Notes under the pieces: generated by a model
What the model was told of the DNA's origin: nothing
Seen by the model: only the letters and a program-made list of their open reading frames with translations
Databases searched by the model: none
Assembly: GCA_024401645.1 (NCBI GenBank)
Contig: JAKSKR010000014.1
Coordinates: 1-64,000, forward strand
Direction: 5' to 3'
Source: Paludibacteraceae bacterium
Lineage (GTDB): Bacteria; Bacteroidota; Bacteroidia; Bacteroidales; Paludibacteraceae
DNA length: 64,000 nt
Program-made: the position numbers and the translations under genes
In this document: in pieces, positions 1 to 8,882 of the stretch
Numbering within the stretch: position 1 is the stretch's first letter
Layout: each line of letters starts with the position of its first letter

Positions 1-171
1 GTAGTTTTTTCTATTTGTTATGTATTACCTACAAGAAGTCATGAATTTGCCATTAGTTCACCTTACGTAATAGGCTTATCCAGTATTTTATTATTCATTT
101 TCATCATATTTCTAAGACGGTTTTTCTTGATTTCGGATGATATTCATACTTTTACCAGGCGACGAGATTGA
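1..171 (+). CDS. C-terminal end of an unidentified, possibly membrane, protein (partial)
   Basis: An open frame enters from the left edge and stops with TGA at 169-171. The last ~35 residues contain a hydrophobic stretch (GLSSILLFIFIIFL) followed by basic and polar residues, as in the end of a membrane protein. A second short frame (137-202) reads PGDEIEVTVQDELIG before a stop and looks more like a soluble protein tail, so the gene may be frameshifted here. A strong terminator follows at 229-261. No family is recognised. Confidence 0.3.
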   Translation, partial: VVFSICYVLPTRSHEFAISSPYVIGLSSILLFIFIIFLRRFFLISDDIHTFTRRRD

Positions 172-228
172 GGTGACGGTGCAGGATGAGTTGATAGGGT
201 AGTTTTTAAGTGATATTTCTTATATTAA

Positions 229-261
229 GCCGGGTGCCCATAGCGGGCTCTCGGCTTTTTT
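229..261 (+). terminator. Rho-independent terminator
   Basis: GCCGGGTGCCC (229-239) pairs with GGGCTCTCGGC (245-255) with one mismatch and one G-T pair, and six T follow. It closes the transcript entering from the left edge. Confidence 0.8.
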
Positions 262-407
262 AATCTATTATCATTCAGCATCCGGCCCCACTTATCAACA
301 CCAAAAAAGTTAATATTGTTGATAACTTGTTAGAAATTCGACGTTGGTAGGTTATTCAACCTTGCGCCTTTTTGTGCAATTTTGCCATAACTATTGCTTG
401 ATACATT

Positions 408-1322
408 ATGAACGAAATGTTTTCAATTGTCATAAAACTGTTACAAACCGAGGCTTGCGTCGTTGTTCCGGGCTTTGGCGGATTCGTAGCTAACCGTAAG
501 CCTGCTTCTATAAACGAGCAGACTGGTATGCTGTGCCCTCCAACCACCCAGATTGTCTTCAACCCTAAATTGAGCCATAACGACGGACTTCTATGTCAGG
601 CTTGGGCGTCTGCGCACAATTGCACCTTAAACGAAGCAATGGGGCAGATTGGTAGACAGGTTGCTGAAGTCAGCGAAATGCTGAACGCAAAGGGTAGGGT
701 GGCTATTCCTAACTTTGGCCTGTTTGCAACCAATGGCAATAACCTTTCGTTCGTTTCTTCGGTCCCACAAGATGGTTTTAGCGAGAATTTCGGACTGCAG
801 GAATTTTACTTGCCTACGCTCGAAGAAAGTGGCGCGAAACGAACCGTCAACTATAAGAAGTTGGTGGGTATGAGTGCTGCTGCCGCTGCAGTGGCTGCTG
901 TCTTGTTCTTCCCAATCAATGCTTCGTTCGTGGCAAGCAACATGGCGTCTGTCCTTCCTGTTGGTGCCGAAACCTTCAAGGCTGCAAACACCTTGTCGTT
1001 GGTCGAGATTGCTGCAAAGCAGGCCAACATGGCGTCTACTTTGTTAGTGATGCCTAAAAAGGTGCAGGCGAGTAAACCGAAGGCTGCAGAGGCTAGCCGC
1101 TTCTATGTGGTTTTACAGAAATTTGCCACCAAGCAACTTGCCAATGAGTTTGTAGATAAGTACCAGGCAAAGCTGTCGGACGAGTTGACGGTTGTTAACG
1201 TTGCTCCCGATTTCTATGCCGTGGCTTGTGCCAACACGCAGAATGCCGAGTTGGCTAACAAGATGATGAACAACGTTCGCAAGAACTCTTCATTTAAAGA
1301 AACATTCATCCTTTATAGATAA
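408..1322 (+). CDS. HU-CCDC81-like/SPOR domain membrane protein
   Basis: The 304-residue protein has three parts. Residues 1-130 match the prokaryotic HU-CCDC81 tandem domains (VVVPGFGGFVANRKPA early, then KGRVAIPNFGLF). One membrane segment follows around 150-173 (LVGMSAAAAAVAAVLFF). A C-terminal SPOR-like domain spans about 230-304 (RFYVVLQKFATKQLANEF onward). SPOR domains bind denuded septal peptidoglycan, so a role at the envelope or division site is inferred. The cytosolic HU-like part may bind DNA or protein. The stop codon TAA abuts the ATG of the next gene, so the two are co-translated. The ATG at 408 lies about 25 bases after a promoter-like CAATTTTGC. Confidence 0.8.
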   Translation: MNEMFSIVIKLLQTEACVVVPGFGGFVANRKPASINEQTGMLCPPTTQIVFNPKLSHNDGLLCQAWASAHNCTLNEAMGQIGRQVAEVSEMLNAKGRVAIPNFGLFATNGNNLSFVSSVPQDGFSENFGLQEFYLPTLEESGAKRTVNYKKLVGMSAAAAAVAAVLFFPINASFVASNMASVLPVGAETFKAANTLSLVEIAAKQANMASTLLVMPKKVQASKPKAAEASRFYVVLQKFATKQLANEFVDKYQAKLSDELTVVNVAPDFYAVACANTQNAELANKMMNNVRKNSSFKETFILYR

Positions 1323-1844
1323 ATGGAACAGGAAAATTGTATCGTGTTGACCGATGCCGACTTAAGGGCGGCTGCCGAAAATGGACCGGTTGCTTTCTTG
1401 AACTTGTTCCTCGATGCCATTGAAAAGGTAACCGGTGACGAGTTCGGTGCCGAAGAAATGGCAAAGCTTACAGGTAACCAACATGCGCTAAACTCCTTCC
1501 GCATATTGCGTGATGAGTTCGAGGTTGGTGGATTCATCAACCTTATTCAAGACGGTTTCGGACCTTACATTTTCGACAATCCGTTCGCCAAGGCATTGCG
1601 CTTGTGGGGTGCACACGACCTCAGCCAGTTGGTCTACAAGGCAAAACGCGTGTTCGACGCTAACCGCCAGGAACTGACAACAATTGTAGACAACGACGAG
1701 GACTTTGCTGCGCTTTTCGACAAGTATCAGCCATTGTTCGAGAAAATTGAGTTGGAAATTGAGGCCGAACTCACAAACGCGGCAATTGCCATTGCTGCTT
1801 ATGTCGACGAAAACATCGAACAGTTTGCAACTGTTAAGGCATAA
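1323..1844 (+). CDS. DMP19-like (DUF4375) protein
   Basis: The 173-residue acidic protein has a central stretch (RDEFEVGGFINLIQDGFG, then a Phe/Trp-rich helix ending in LVYKAKRVFDANRQEL) that resembles the DMP19/DUF4375 family. The founding member is a DNA-mimic protein of Neisseria. The C-terminal half is rich in Asp and Glu. The ATG starts immediately after the stop of the HU-like/SPOR gene, so the pair forms one operon and the products may interact. Family membership is read from the pattern, and DNA mimicry here is inference. Confidence 0.6.
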   Translation: MEQENCIVLTDADLRAAAENGPVAFLNLFLDAIEKVTGDEFGAEEMAKLTGNQHALNSFRILRDEFEVGGFINLIQDGFGPYIFDNPFAKALRLWGAHDLSQLVYKAKRVFDANRQELTTIVDNDEDFAALFDKYQPLFEKIELEIEAELTNAAIAIAAYVDENIEQFATVKA

Positions 1845-1872
1845 GGGTAGGGTGGACTAACCACCCACCTTA

Positions 1873-1914
1873 AAGTAGGCACTCGGTAGGCACTTGCCAA
1901 CCGAGTGCCTACTT
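1873..1914. terminator. Long perfect hairpin after the SPOR/DMP19 operon
   Basis: AAGTAGGCACTCGGT (1873-1887) and ACCGAGTGCCTACTT (1900-1914) form a 15-bp perfect stem with a 12-base loop. The loop begins with a second copy of GTAGGCACT. No T run follows on the plus strand, so it may stabilise the 3' end or act as a weak terminator. Confidence 0.6.
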
Positions 1915-1965
1915 GCATATAGAGACCAAAATAAGCGTGGGGCAATTTTGTTCCATGTTATTTTT

Positions 1966-1997
1966 TTTGTTTTTATAGTTAGTTTTTCATACCTTTG
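1966..1997 (+). promoter_or_regulatory. Bacteroidota-type promoter of tig
   Basis: TTTG at 1966-1969 and TACCTTTG at 1990-1997 are separated by 20 bases, which fits the -33/-7 consensus of the primary sigma factor in this phylum. The trigger factor ATG lies about 60 bases downstream. Confidence 0.75.
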
Positions 1998-2059
1998 CCA
2001 CTCAAAACATGCTGTTTGGATAGCAGCGCTTTTTAAGATAATTTTTTTAGTAAATAATA

Positions 2060-3421
2060 ATGAATATCGAAAGAAAAAACATTGATGAGGTAAACTTGGT
2101 CCTCACAATGCAGGTTGAAAAGGCCGACTATATGGAGGCTGTTGACAAGGCTCTTAAGAACTATCGTAAGAACGCTAACATCCCAGGTTTCCGTCAGGGT
2201 TGTGTTCCTATGGGTCTTATCAAGAAACAGTACGGTAAGGCTGTTGAGGCTGAAGAGTTGAACAAGAAGGTTGGTGAAGCCCTTTATGAATATATCAAGA
2301 AGGAAAACCTTCAGGTGTTGGGCGATCCACTTCCAAGCGAAACTGAAAAGAGCGAAGTTGACTTGGATTCTGACAAGCCATGCAAGCTCGTTTTCGACGT
2401 TGCTCTTGCTCCTGCTTTCGAAGTTGAATTGAATGGTCGCAACCAGCTCACTCAATACGAAATCGCCATCGACGATAAGATGATGGCTGATACCATTAAG
2501 CAGTACACTGGCCGTTTCGGTTCTTACGAACAGGCTGAAGTTGCTGAAGAAAACGACCTCGTTAAGGGTATCGTTGAAGAAATGGAAAATGGTGTTGTTA
2601 AGGAAGGTGGCATCAAGAACGATGCAGCTATCCTCAGCCCTAAGTACGTTTCTGACGATGCAAAGAAGGTGTTCATCGGTGCAAAGAAGGGCGCTGTTGT
2701 TACTTTCAATCCAAAGAACGCAATGGAATCAGATACTGAAGTTGCTGCATTCTTGAAGATTGACAAGGCTAACGCTGCTGAAGGTAACAAGGACTACCAG
2801 TTCACCATCAACGAAATCACTCGCTTCAACGAAGCTCCTCTTAACCAAGACCTTTTCGACAAGGCTTTCGGTAAGGACGTTGTTAAGAGCGAAGATGAAT
2901 TCAAGGCAAAGCTTAAGGAAGAGTTGGCTAACTCACTTGTTATCGATAGCGACTACAAGTTGTTGTCAGACGCTCGCGCTGCTATCTTGAAGAAGATGGA
3001 AGACCTTAAGTTCCCTGAAGCTTTCTTGATGCGTTGGTTGAAGGCTACCCACAAGGAAAACTTGTCTGACGAAGCTCTCGAAAAGCAGTTCCCTGGTATG
3101 ATTGAAGGCTTGAAGTGGCAGTTGGCAAAGGAACAGATCGTTAAGAAGAACGACGTTAAGGTTAACGACGACGATATGATCAACTTCGGTAAGAAGGTTG
3201 CTCGTGCCCAGTTCGCTCAATACGGCATGATGTCAGTTCCTGAAGACGTTGCTGAACGTTACGCTAAAGATATGCTTAAGGATAAGGAAGCTGTTAAGAA
3301 CATGTTCGACCGTGTTCTTGAAGACAAGGTTCTCGAAATCGTTAAGAATACCGTTAAGCTTAACAAGAAGGAAATCTCGCTCGACGACTTCAATAAACTT
3401 GTTGAAGAAGAAGCTAAGTAA
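2060..3421 (+). CDS. tig: Trigger factor (ribosome-associated chaperone)
   Basis: The 453-residue protein is the chaperone that binds ribosomes near the nascent-chain exit tunnel. The N-terminal ribosome-binding domain is clear: IPGFRQGCVPMGLIKKQYG at about 40-60 carries the GFR signature, with Gln where E. coli has Lys in its FRK motif. The remaining ~300 residues are charged and helical with FKBP-like and C-terminal arms, as expected for the divergent Bacteroidota branch. Codon use is strongly biased (GGT, GCT, AAG, GAA), which suggests high expression. It has its own promoter (1966-1997) and terminator (3447-3484), and clpP and clpX follow, an order seen in many bacteria. Confidence 0.95.
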   Translation: MNIERKNIDEVNLVLTMQVEKADYMEAVDKALKNYRKNANIPGFRQGCVPMGLIKKQYGKAVEAEELNKKVGEALYEYIKKENLQVLGDPLPSETEKSEVDLDSDKPCKLVFDVALAPAFEVELNGRNQLTQYEIAIDDKMMADTIKQYTGRFGSYEQAEVAEENDLVKGIVEEMENGVVKEGGIKNDAAILSPKYVSDDAKKVFIGAKKGAVVTFNPKNAMESDTEVAAFLKIDKANAAEGNKDYQFTINEITRFNEAPLNQDLFDKAFGKDVVKSEDEFKAKLKEELANSLVIDSDYKLLSDARAAILKKMEDLKFPEAFLMRWLKATHKENLSDEALEKQFPGMIEGLKWQLAKEQIVKKNDVKVNDDDMINFGKKVARAQFAQYGMMSVPEDVAERYAKDMLKDKEAVKNMFDRVLEDKVLEIVKNTVKLNKKEISLDDFNKLVEEEAK

Positions 3422-3446
3422 TCGTAACAATTACATAAACTTTAAG

Positions 3447-3484
3447 AAAAATCTCAGAAATTTCTTTCTGAGATTTTTTTTTTA
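3447..3484 (+). terminator. Rho-independent terminator of tig
   Basis: AAAAATCTCAGAAA and its complement TTTCTGAGATTTTT form a hairpin ending in a long T run, 26 bases after the tig stop. Confidence 0.9.
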
Positions 3485-3597
3485 CCATTTTTTCCGTATA
3501 TCTTTATATAACAAAAGCGCTAAAACAATGCTTCTATTTGCCCGTTAGTTTGATTTTTGCGCGATACGGAGATTAGAAAAATAATAAAATTAGATAT

Positions 3598-4275
3598 ATG
3601 AATAACGATTTTAGAAAGTATGCGGTACATCACCTCGGTATGAATGGCTTGGCTCTCGACCAGTATGCTAAAGCTACCGACAGTTACATTAACCCTAGTA
3701 TTTTGGAGGAACGCCAACTCAACGTTACACAGATGGACGTTTTCTCTCGTTTGATGATGGACCGTATCATCTTCCTTGGTTCTGAAGTTGACGACTATAC
3801 TGCCAATGTCATCCAGGCACAGTTGCTTTATCTCGACTCTGCAGAGTCTGGCAAAGACATTTCAATCTATATTAACTCTCCTGGTGGTTCTGTCTACGAC
3901 GGCCTTGGCATCTACGACACCATGCAGTTCATCAAGTCCGACGTTTCTACCATCTGCACCGGTATGGCTGCTTCAATGGCATCTGTCATCTTGGTAGCTG
4001 GTGCTAAAGGTAAGCGTTTCGCATTGCCTCACTCTCGTGTCCTCATTCACCAGCCAATGGGCGGTATTGCAGGTGGCACACAGGCAACCGATATGGAAAT
4101 CACCACTCGCGAAATCGTTAAGTTGAAAAAGGAACTTTACGACATCATCTCTGAACATTCAGGCACTGCCTACGACAAGGTTTATGCCGATGCAGACCGT
4201 GACTACTGGATGACTGCTCAGGAAGCTAAGGAGTACGGTATGATTGACGAGGTTTTGTCTCGTAACAAGAAATAA
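3598..4275 (+). CDS. clpP: ATP-dependent Clp protease proteolytic subunit
   Basis: The 225-residue serine peptidase forms the double-ring chamber that degrades proteins unfolded by ClpX. The catalytic triad can be placed: Ser126 in GMAASMAS, His151 in LIHQP, and Asp202 in the RDYWMTA segment. The N-terminal extension of about 30 residues before the core is longer than in E. coli and probably includes a removed propeptide. clpX follows after 64 bases, with a GC-rich hairpin between them. Confidence 0.95.
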   Translation: MNNDFRKYAVHHLGMNGLALDQYAKATDSYINPSILEERQLNVTQMDVFSRLMMDRIIFLGSEVDDYTANVIQAQLLYLDSAESGKDISIYINSPGGSVYDGLGIYDTMQFIKSDVSTICTGMAASMASVILVAGAKGKRFALPHSRVLIHQPMGGIAGGTQATDMEITTREIVKLKKELYDIISEHSGTAYDKVYADADRDYWMTAQEAKEYGMIDEVLSRNKK

Positions 4276-4300
4276 AGAGATTTCTCACTTAATACCATCC

Positions 4301-4322
4301 GTCCGCCTGCTCAAGGGCGGAC
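4301..4322 (+). other. Hairpin between clpP and clpX
   Basis: GTCCGCC (4301-4307) pairs with GGCGGAC (4316-4322) across an 8-base loop. No T run follows, so it is probably not a full terminator. It may be an RNA-processing or attenuation site that uncouples clpX from clpP. Confidence 0.45.
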
Positions 4323-4339
4323 AGATGTTAGAATAACAA

Positions 4340-5572
4340 ATGGCGAAAAAAGAAGAACAGTACTGCAGTTTCTGTGGCCGACCTGCCAGCCAGACCCGCT
4401 TGTTGGTCTCTGGACTTAACGCTCTCATTTGCGACGAGTGTGCGCAGCAGGTGCAGGAATACATGCAGAATACACTAAAGAAGACGACTGGTAAGTTTAA
4501 CTTCGGCAACAAGCCAATACCAAAGCCTTCTGAAATAAAGGAATTCCTCGACCAGTATGTCATTGGTCAGGACCATGCTAAGAAAATACTTTCGGTTGCA
4601 GTCTATAACCACTATAAGCGTCTGACACAGCCCGAAGATGAGAACGATGTCGAAATCGAAAAGTCAAACATCATCATGGTTGGCTCTACCGGTACCGGTA
4701 AGACCCTTTTGGCACGTTCCATTGCAAAGTTGCTTAGCGTTCCTTTCACAATTGTCGATGCTACCGTACTAACCGAAGCCGGTTACGTGGGCGAAGACAT
4801 TGAAAGCATTTTAACCCGCTTGCTACAGGCTGCCGATTACGACGTGCCTGCCGCCGAAGCTGGTATCGTCTTCATTGACGAAATTGACAAGATTGCCCGT
4901 AAGGGCGACAACCCTTCCATTACGCGCGACGTTAGTGGCGAGGGTGTTCAGCAAGGTATGCTAAAATTGTTGGAAGGCTCGGTTGTCCTCGTTCCACCGC
5001 AAGGCGGACGTAAGCACCCCGACCAGAAGATGATTCCTGTCAATACAAAGAATATTCTTTTCATTTGTGGTGGTGCGTTCGAAGGCATCGACCGTCGCAT
5101 TTCAAGCCGATTGAATACGCAGGTGGTCGGTTTCAGCGCTGCCAAGAATAAAGATAAGGTTGACACCGATAACCTGTTGCAGTACGTCACTCCGCAAGAC
5201 CTTAAGTCTTTCGGCTTGATTCCAGAAATCATCGGACGTCTGCCAATGTTGACCTATTTGAACCAGTTAGACCGCGATGCCTTGCGCCGCATTCTCGTCG
5301 AACCAAAGAACTCAATCATTAAGCAGTACGTTAAGCTGTTCAACATGGATGGCATCGACCTTAAGATTGACGATGAGGTGTACGACTTTATCGTAGACAA
5401 GGCTGTTGAGTTTAAACTTGGAGCACGTGGTCTTCGCTCAATTGTTGAAACAATTATGATGGACGAAATGTACGAATTGCCTTCTTCAGGCAAAAAATCG
5501 TTCCATTTGACTCTCGAAGAAGCCCAAAAGAAAATTTCTCGCGAAGAATTGGCGCGTTTCGCTGCCGAGTAA
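4340..5572 (+). CDS. clpX: ATP-dependent Clp protease ATP-binding subunit
   Basis: The 410-residue AAA+ unfoldase feeds substrates into ClpP. The N-terminal C4 zinc finger uses Cys9, Cys12, Cys31 and Cys34. Walker A is GSTGTGKT at 115-122, the pore loop GYVGED is at 148-153, and Walker B has Asp180-Glu181 (IDEID). A VGF sequence within [10 protein letters not shown] stands where ClpX normally carries its IGF loop for docking onto ClpP. Length and domain order are normal. It lies directly downstream of clpP. Confidence 0.95.
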   Translation: MAKKEEQYCSFCGRPASQTRLLVSGLNALICDECAQQVQEYMQNTLKKTTGKFNFGNKPIPKPSEIKEFLDQYVIGQDHAKKILSVAVYNHYKRLTQPEDENDVEIEKSNIIMVGSTGTGKTLLARSIAKLLSVPFTIVDATVLTEAGYVGEDIESILTRLLQAADYDVPAAEAGIVFIDEIDKIARKGDNPSITRDVSGEGVQQGMLKLLEGSVVLVPPQGGRKHPDQKMIPVNTKNILFICGGAFEGIDRRISSRLNTQVVGFSAAKNKDKVDTDNLLQYVTPQDLKSFGLIPEIIGRLPMLTYLNQLDRDALRRILVEPKNSIIKQYVKLFNMDGIDLKIDDEVYDFIVDKAVEFKLGARGLRSIVETIMMDEMYELPSSGKKSFHLTLEEAQKKISREELARFAAE

Positions 5573-5593
5573 CCTAATTTTTTTGCGAAAGGT

Positions 5594-5625
5594 TTTGTTT
5601 ATGCATTCTAAGTGTTATACATTTG
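5594..5625 (+). promoter_or_regulatory. Promoter of recQ
   Basis: TTTG at 5594-5597 and TACATTTG at 5618-5625 are 20 bases apart, an ideal Bacteroidota promoter. A TTG in frame with recQ at 5623 lies inside the -7 box and therefore cannot be the translation start from this promoter. Confidence 0.75.
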
Positions 5626-5688
5626 CACTCCGAATGCACTAGGGTGTTTGTCGAACTTTTTGGCAATTCTTTTTTAGGAGGATTACTT

Positions 5689-7896
5689 ATGGTAAAAGAC
5701 AAAGAGTTGAAAGAACAACTCAAACTGCATTTTGGCTTTGATTACTTCAAGGGAAACCAAGAAGCAATCATCAAGAACGTTCTCGCTGGTAAGGACACCT
5801 TTGTTCTTATGCCTACTGGCGGGGGCAAGTCGCTATGCTATCAGTTGCCTGCATTAATAATGGAGGGAACGGCCATAGTGGTTTCTCCTTTAATAGCCCT
5901 TATGAAAAACCAGGTCGACGCTATGCGTACGTTCAGCGTCGATAATGGTATAGCGCATTTCCTCAACTCTTCGCTGCCCAAGTCGGCTGTCGAAAGCGTA
6001 AAGGAAGACGTAAGGAACGGTAAGACTAAACTACTTTATGTGGCGCCAGAGTCGCTTGCCAAGGAAGACAACCTTGAGTTCCTAAAGTCTATTAAGGTTT
6101 CTTTCTTCGCCATTGACGAGGCTCAATGTATCTCGGAATGGGGACACGATTTCCGACCTGAATACAGGAAGATAAGACCTGTCATTGACGCGCTTGGCGG
6201 CAATATTGGTGTCATAGCCTTGACGGCTACTGCTACCAAGAAGGTCCAACAAGACATTCAAAAGAGCCTCGACATGCACGAGGCCGATGTCTTCAAGTCT
6301 TCTTTCGATAGGGAAAATCTCTATTACGAAATAAGGCCCAAGACCGATGATATTGATAAGGAAATTATTAGACTCATAAAGTACGACCCTTACTACATAA
6401 ACAAGTCTGGCATCATCTACTGCCTTAGCCGTAAGAAGGTAGATGAACTGACCGAAACCCTAAAGGTGAACGGCATTAGTGCGCTGGCTTACCACGCCGG
6501 TATGGAAACGGGCACTCGTTCCGAGAATCAGGACCAGTTCCTGTTCAAGAAGGTCGATGTCATTGTGGCTACCATTGCTTTCGGCATGGGTATCGACAAA
6601 CCAGACGTGAGGTATGTCATTCACTACGACATGTCGAAGAGCTTGGAAGGTTACTACCAGGAAACGGGTAGGGCAGGACGCGATGGCGGCGGTGGACGCT
6701 GCATTGCCTTCTACTCGAAAAAGGACCTTCAGAAACTCGAGAAGTTCGTTCAGAAGAAGTCGGCTACCGAACAAGAAATTGGAAAGCAACTGTTAAGGGA
6801 AACGGCAGAGTATGCCGAGTCTACACTCTGTAGAAGAAGGGTGTTGCTCCATTACTTTGGCGAAGAATATCAAAAAGATAATTGTTGTAATTGTGATAAC
6901 TGTTTAAATCCTAAAAAACAAGTGGACGCAAAGGATTTGTTAATGACGGTCTTAGATACCGTGAACGCGCTTAATGGCAACCAAGCCATCGATTATGTCA
7001 TCGACATCGTTCTTGGTAATTCGACTAATGAAATAGAAGAAAACGGACACGACGAACTCGATACGTTTGGCGAAGCCAAGGAGTCGTCGGAAAGTGTTTT
7101 AAATACGGTCATCAATCAGGCCATTTCCGAAGGATACCTTTCAAAGGATTCTGAAGATGGCGAGCTTATTACCGTAACAGCCGATGGTAACAAGTTCTTG
7201 AAGAAGCCAAAGGCATTCAAGATTGTTTCCGACGACGATGAAGACGGTTCTGAAGAGGCTACCGAGGCTCCTATCAACAGCTCGGGTGCCGACTCGTTCG
7301 CTGTTGACCCTGAATTGTATGGCTTGTTGAAAGATTTGCGTAAGAAGGTCGCACAGAAGAACGATTGCCCTCCTTACGTTGTCTTCCAAGACCCATCGCT
7401 CGAGGCTATGGCTACCGTTTACCCAATCTCTATCGAGGAGTTGCAGAACATTCCTGGTGTGGGTGCTGGTAAGGCAAAGCGCTTTGGCGACGAGTTCATC
7501 AAGCTCATTAAGAAGCACGTCGTTGAAAACGAAATTGAACGACCTGAAGATTTAAGGGTTCGTTCTGTGCCTAATAAGTCTAAACTTAAGGTGGCTATCA
7601 TTCAGGCCATCGACCGTAAGATTCCGCTCGACGACATTGCTGAATCTAAAGGCTTGGATTTCGATGAATTGCTTACCGAAATTGAATCTATTGTCGAGTC
7701 TGGTACAAAAATCAATATCGACTTCTTCTTGGCACAGGTAATGGACGAAGACCGCATTAACGACATCTTCGACTATTTCCGCGAAGAATCTCAATCCGAC
7801 GACATCAACGATGCCGTTGAAGGTCTTGGTGGCGACTATACGGAAGAGGAAATCCGTTTAATCCGCATCAAGTTCCTTTCTGAAATGGGCAACTAA
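5689..7896 (+). CDS. recQ: ATP-dependent DNA helicase RecQ
   Basis: The 3'-5' superfamily 2 helicase acts in recombination and fork repair. With the start at 5689 the protein has 735 residues. Walker A is TGGGKS at 43-48. The motif II region reads AIDEAQC (Asp143), with Gln in place of the His of a DEAH box. A RecQ zinc-binding cluster follows (Cys380 and a CCNCDNC segment at 399-405), and then an HRDC domain near 540-612 (IPGVGAGKAKRFG). A charged C-terminal extension probably forms helix-turn-helix modules. The ATG at 5689 is chosen because TAGGAGG, a full Shine-Dalgarno, sits just upstream. The longer frame from 5623 starts inside the promoter. Confidence 0.93.
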   Translation: MVKDKELKEQLKLHFGFDYFKGNQEAIIKNVLAGKDTFVLMPTGGGKSLCYQLPALIMEGTAIVVSPLIALMKNQVDAMRTFSVDNGIAHFLNSSLPKSAVESVKEDVRNGKTKLLYVAPESLAKEDNLEFLKSIKVSFFAIDEAQCISEWGHDFRPEYRKIRPVIDALGGNIGVIALTATATKKVQQDIQKSLDMHEADVFKSSFDRENLYYEIRPKTDDIDKEIIRLIKYDPYYINKSGIIYCLSRKKVDELTETLKVNGISALAYHAGMETGTRSENQDQFLFKKVDVIVATIAFGMGIDKPDVRYVIHYDMSKSLEGYYQETGRAGRDGGGGRCIAFYSKKDLQKLEKFVQKKSATEQEIGKQLLRETAEYAESTLCRRRVLLHYFGEEYQKDNCCNCDNCLNPKKQVDAKDLLMTVLDTVNALNGNQAIDYVIDIVLGNSTNEIEENGHDELDTFGEAKESSESVLNTVINQAISEGYLSKDSEDGELITVTADGNKFLKKPKAFKIVSDDDEDGSEEATEAPINSSGADSFAVDPELYGLLKDLRKKVAQKNDCPPYVVFQDPSLEAMATVYPISIEELQNIPGVGAGKAKRFGDEFIKLIKKHVVENEIERPEDLRVRSVPNKSKLKVAIIQAIDRKIPLDDIAESKGLDFDELLTEIESIVESGTKINIDFFLAQVMDEDRINDIFDYFREESQSDDINDAVEGLGGDYTEEEIRLIRIKFLSEMGN

Positions 7897-7917
7897 TTTA
7901 CGATAACTTTAATAGAA

Positions 7918-7950
7918 TGGGCGGGAGACTTTCGTCTCCTGCTCCTTTTT
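7918..7950 (+). terminator. Rho-independent terminator of recQ
   Basis: GGGAGAC (7923-7929) pairs with GTCTCCT (7934-7940) around a TTTC loop. Extra G-C pairing below the stem and a short T run (7946-7950) follow. Confidence 0.75.
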
Positions 7951-7970
7951 GCATAAATTAATAGAAAATA

Positions 7971-8882
7971 ATGGGAAAACCTGTTTTACTGGTGTTGGCT
8001 GCTGGCATGGGTAGTCGCTATGGAAAGTTGAAACAACTAGATGGCGTTGGTCCTTCTGGCGAAACTATCATGGATTATTCTATTTTCGATGCCATTCGTG
8101 CAGGGTTCGGCAAGGTGGTCTTTGTCATCCGTCACGATTTCGAGAAAGATTTCCGCGAAAAGATTTTGTCTAAATACGAGGCTGCTATTCCTGTCGATGT
8201 CGTTTTCCAGTCGCTCGATTCTCTTCCCGAAGGTTTCAGCTTGAATCCTGAACGTGTTAAGCCTTGGGGTACTAACCACGCCATCATGATGGCGAAAGAT
8301 GCCATTAAGGAGCCTTTCGCAGTTATCAATGCCGACGACTTCTATGGCAAGGAAAGCTTCCAGACTTTGGCCGATGGCTTGAACCAGATGCAGGGTAAGC
8401 AGAATGCCTATTGCATGGTGGCTTACCGCTTGGGTAACACCTTAAGCGACCACGGCTCGGTTTCTCGTGGCGTCTGCACCAAGAACGAGAAGAATCACCT
8501 GACATCTGTAGTTGAACACTACGAGGTTCAGCGCACCGACAAGGGTGACGTTATTTTCAAGAATCAGCAGAACGGCGAGTTCGAATCTATCGACGAGAAT
8601 TTGCCTGTTTCTATGAACATGTGGGGCTTTACCCCTGACTATTTCGTACATTCCGATGCCGACTTCCGCAAGTTCTTGGCTGCTAATGCCGACAACTTGA
8701 AGGCTGAATATGGTATCCCTACAATGGTCAATAAACTCATCGAAACCAAAGCCGCTACCATCGAGGTGTTGACCACACCTTGCAAGTGGTTCGGTGTAAC
8801 TTATATTGAAGATCGTCCAATCGTCGTTCAGAAGATTGCCGATCTTGTTAACTCGGGTGTCTATCCAACAAAATTGTTTTAA
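7971..8882 (+). CDS. Sugar nucleotidyltransferase-like protein
   Basis: The 303-residue protein begins with the nucleotide-binding signature LAAGMGSRYG (residues 9-18) of the GT-A-fold NTP transferase family, which activates sugar phosphates to NDP-sugars. The segment NADDFYG near residue 120 matches the metal-binding Asp region of these enzymes. The exact sugar cannot be read. The TAA stop abuts the ATG of galE, so the two are co-translated, suggesting a shared role in UDP-glucose/UDP-galactose or related NDP-sugar supply for envelope glycans. Confidence 0.8.
   Translation: MGKPVLLVLAAGMGSRYGKLKQLDGVGPSGETIMDYSIFDAIRAGFGKVVFVIRHDFEKDFREKILSKYEAAIPVDVVFQSLDSLPEGFSLNPERVKPWGTNHAIMMAKDAIKEPFAVINADDFYGKESFQTLADGLNQMQGKQNAYCMVAYRLGNTLSDHGSVSRGVCTKNEKNHLTSVVEHYEVQRTDKGDVIFKNQQNGEFESIDENLPVSMNMWGFTPDYFVHSDADFRKFLAANADNLKAEYGIPTMVNKLIETKAATIEVLTTPCKWFGVTYIEDRPIVVQKIADLVNSGVYPTKLF

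Noticed and set aside
1894-2085. 63-residue frame before trigger factor
   Set aside because: It overlaps the tig promoter and start and has no ribosome-binding site or family resemblance.
5623-5688. Upstream TTG start giving RecQ 22 extra residues
   Set aside because: The TTG lies inside the -7 box TACATTTG, while a full Shine-Dalgarno TAGGAGG precedes the ATG at 5689.
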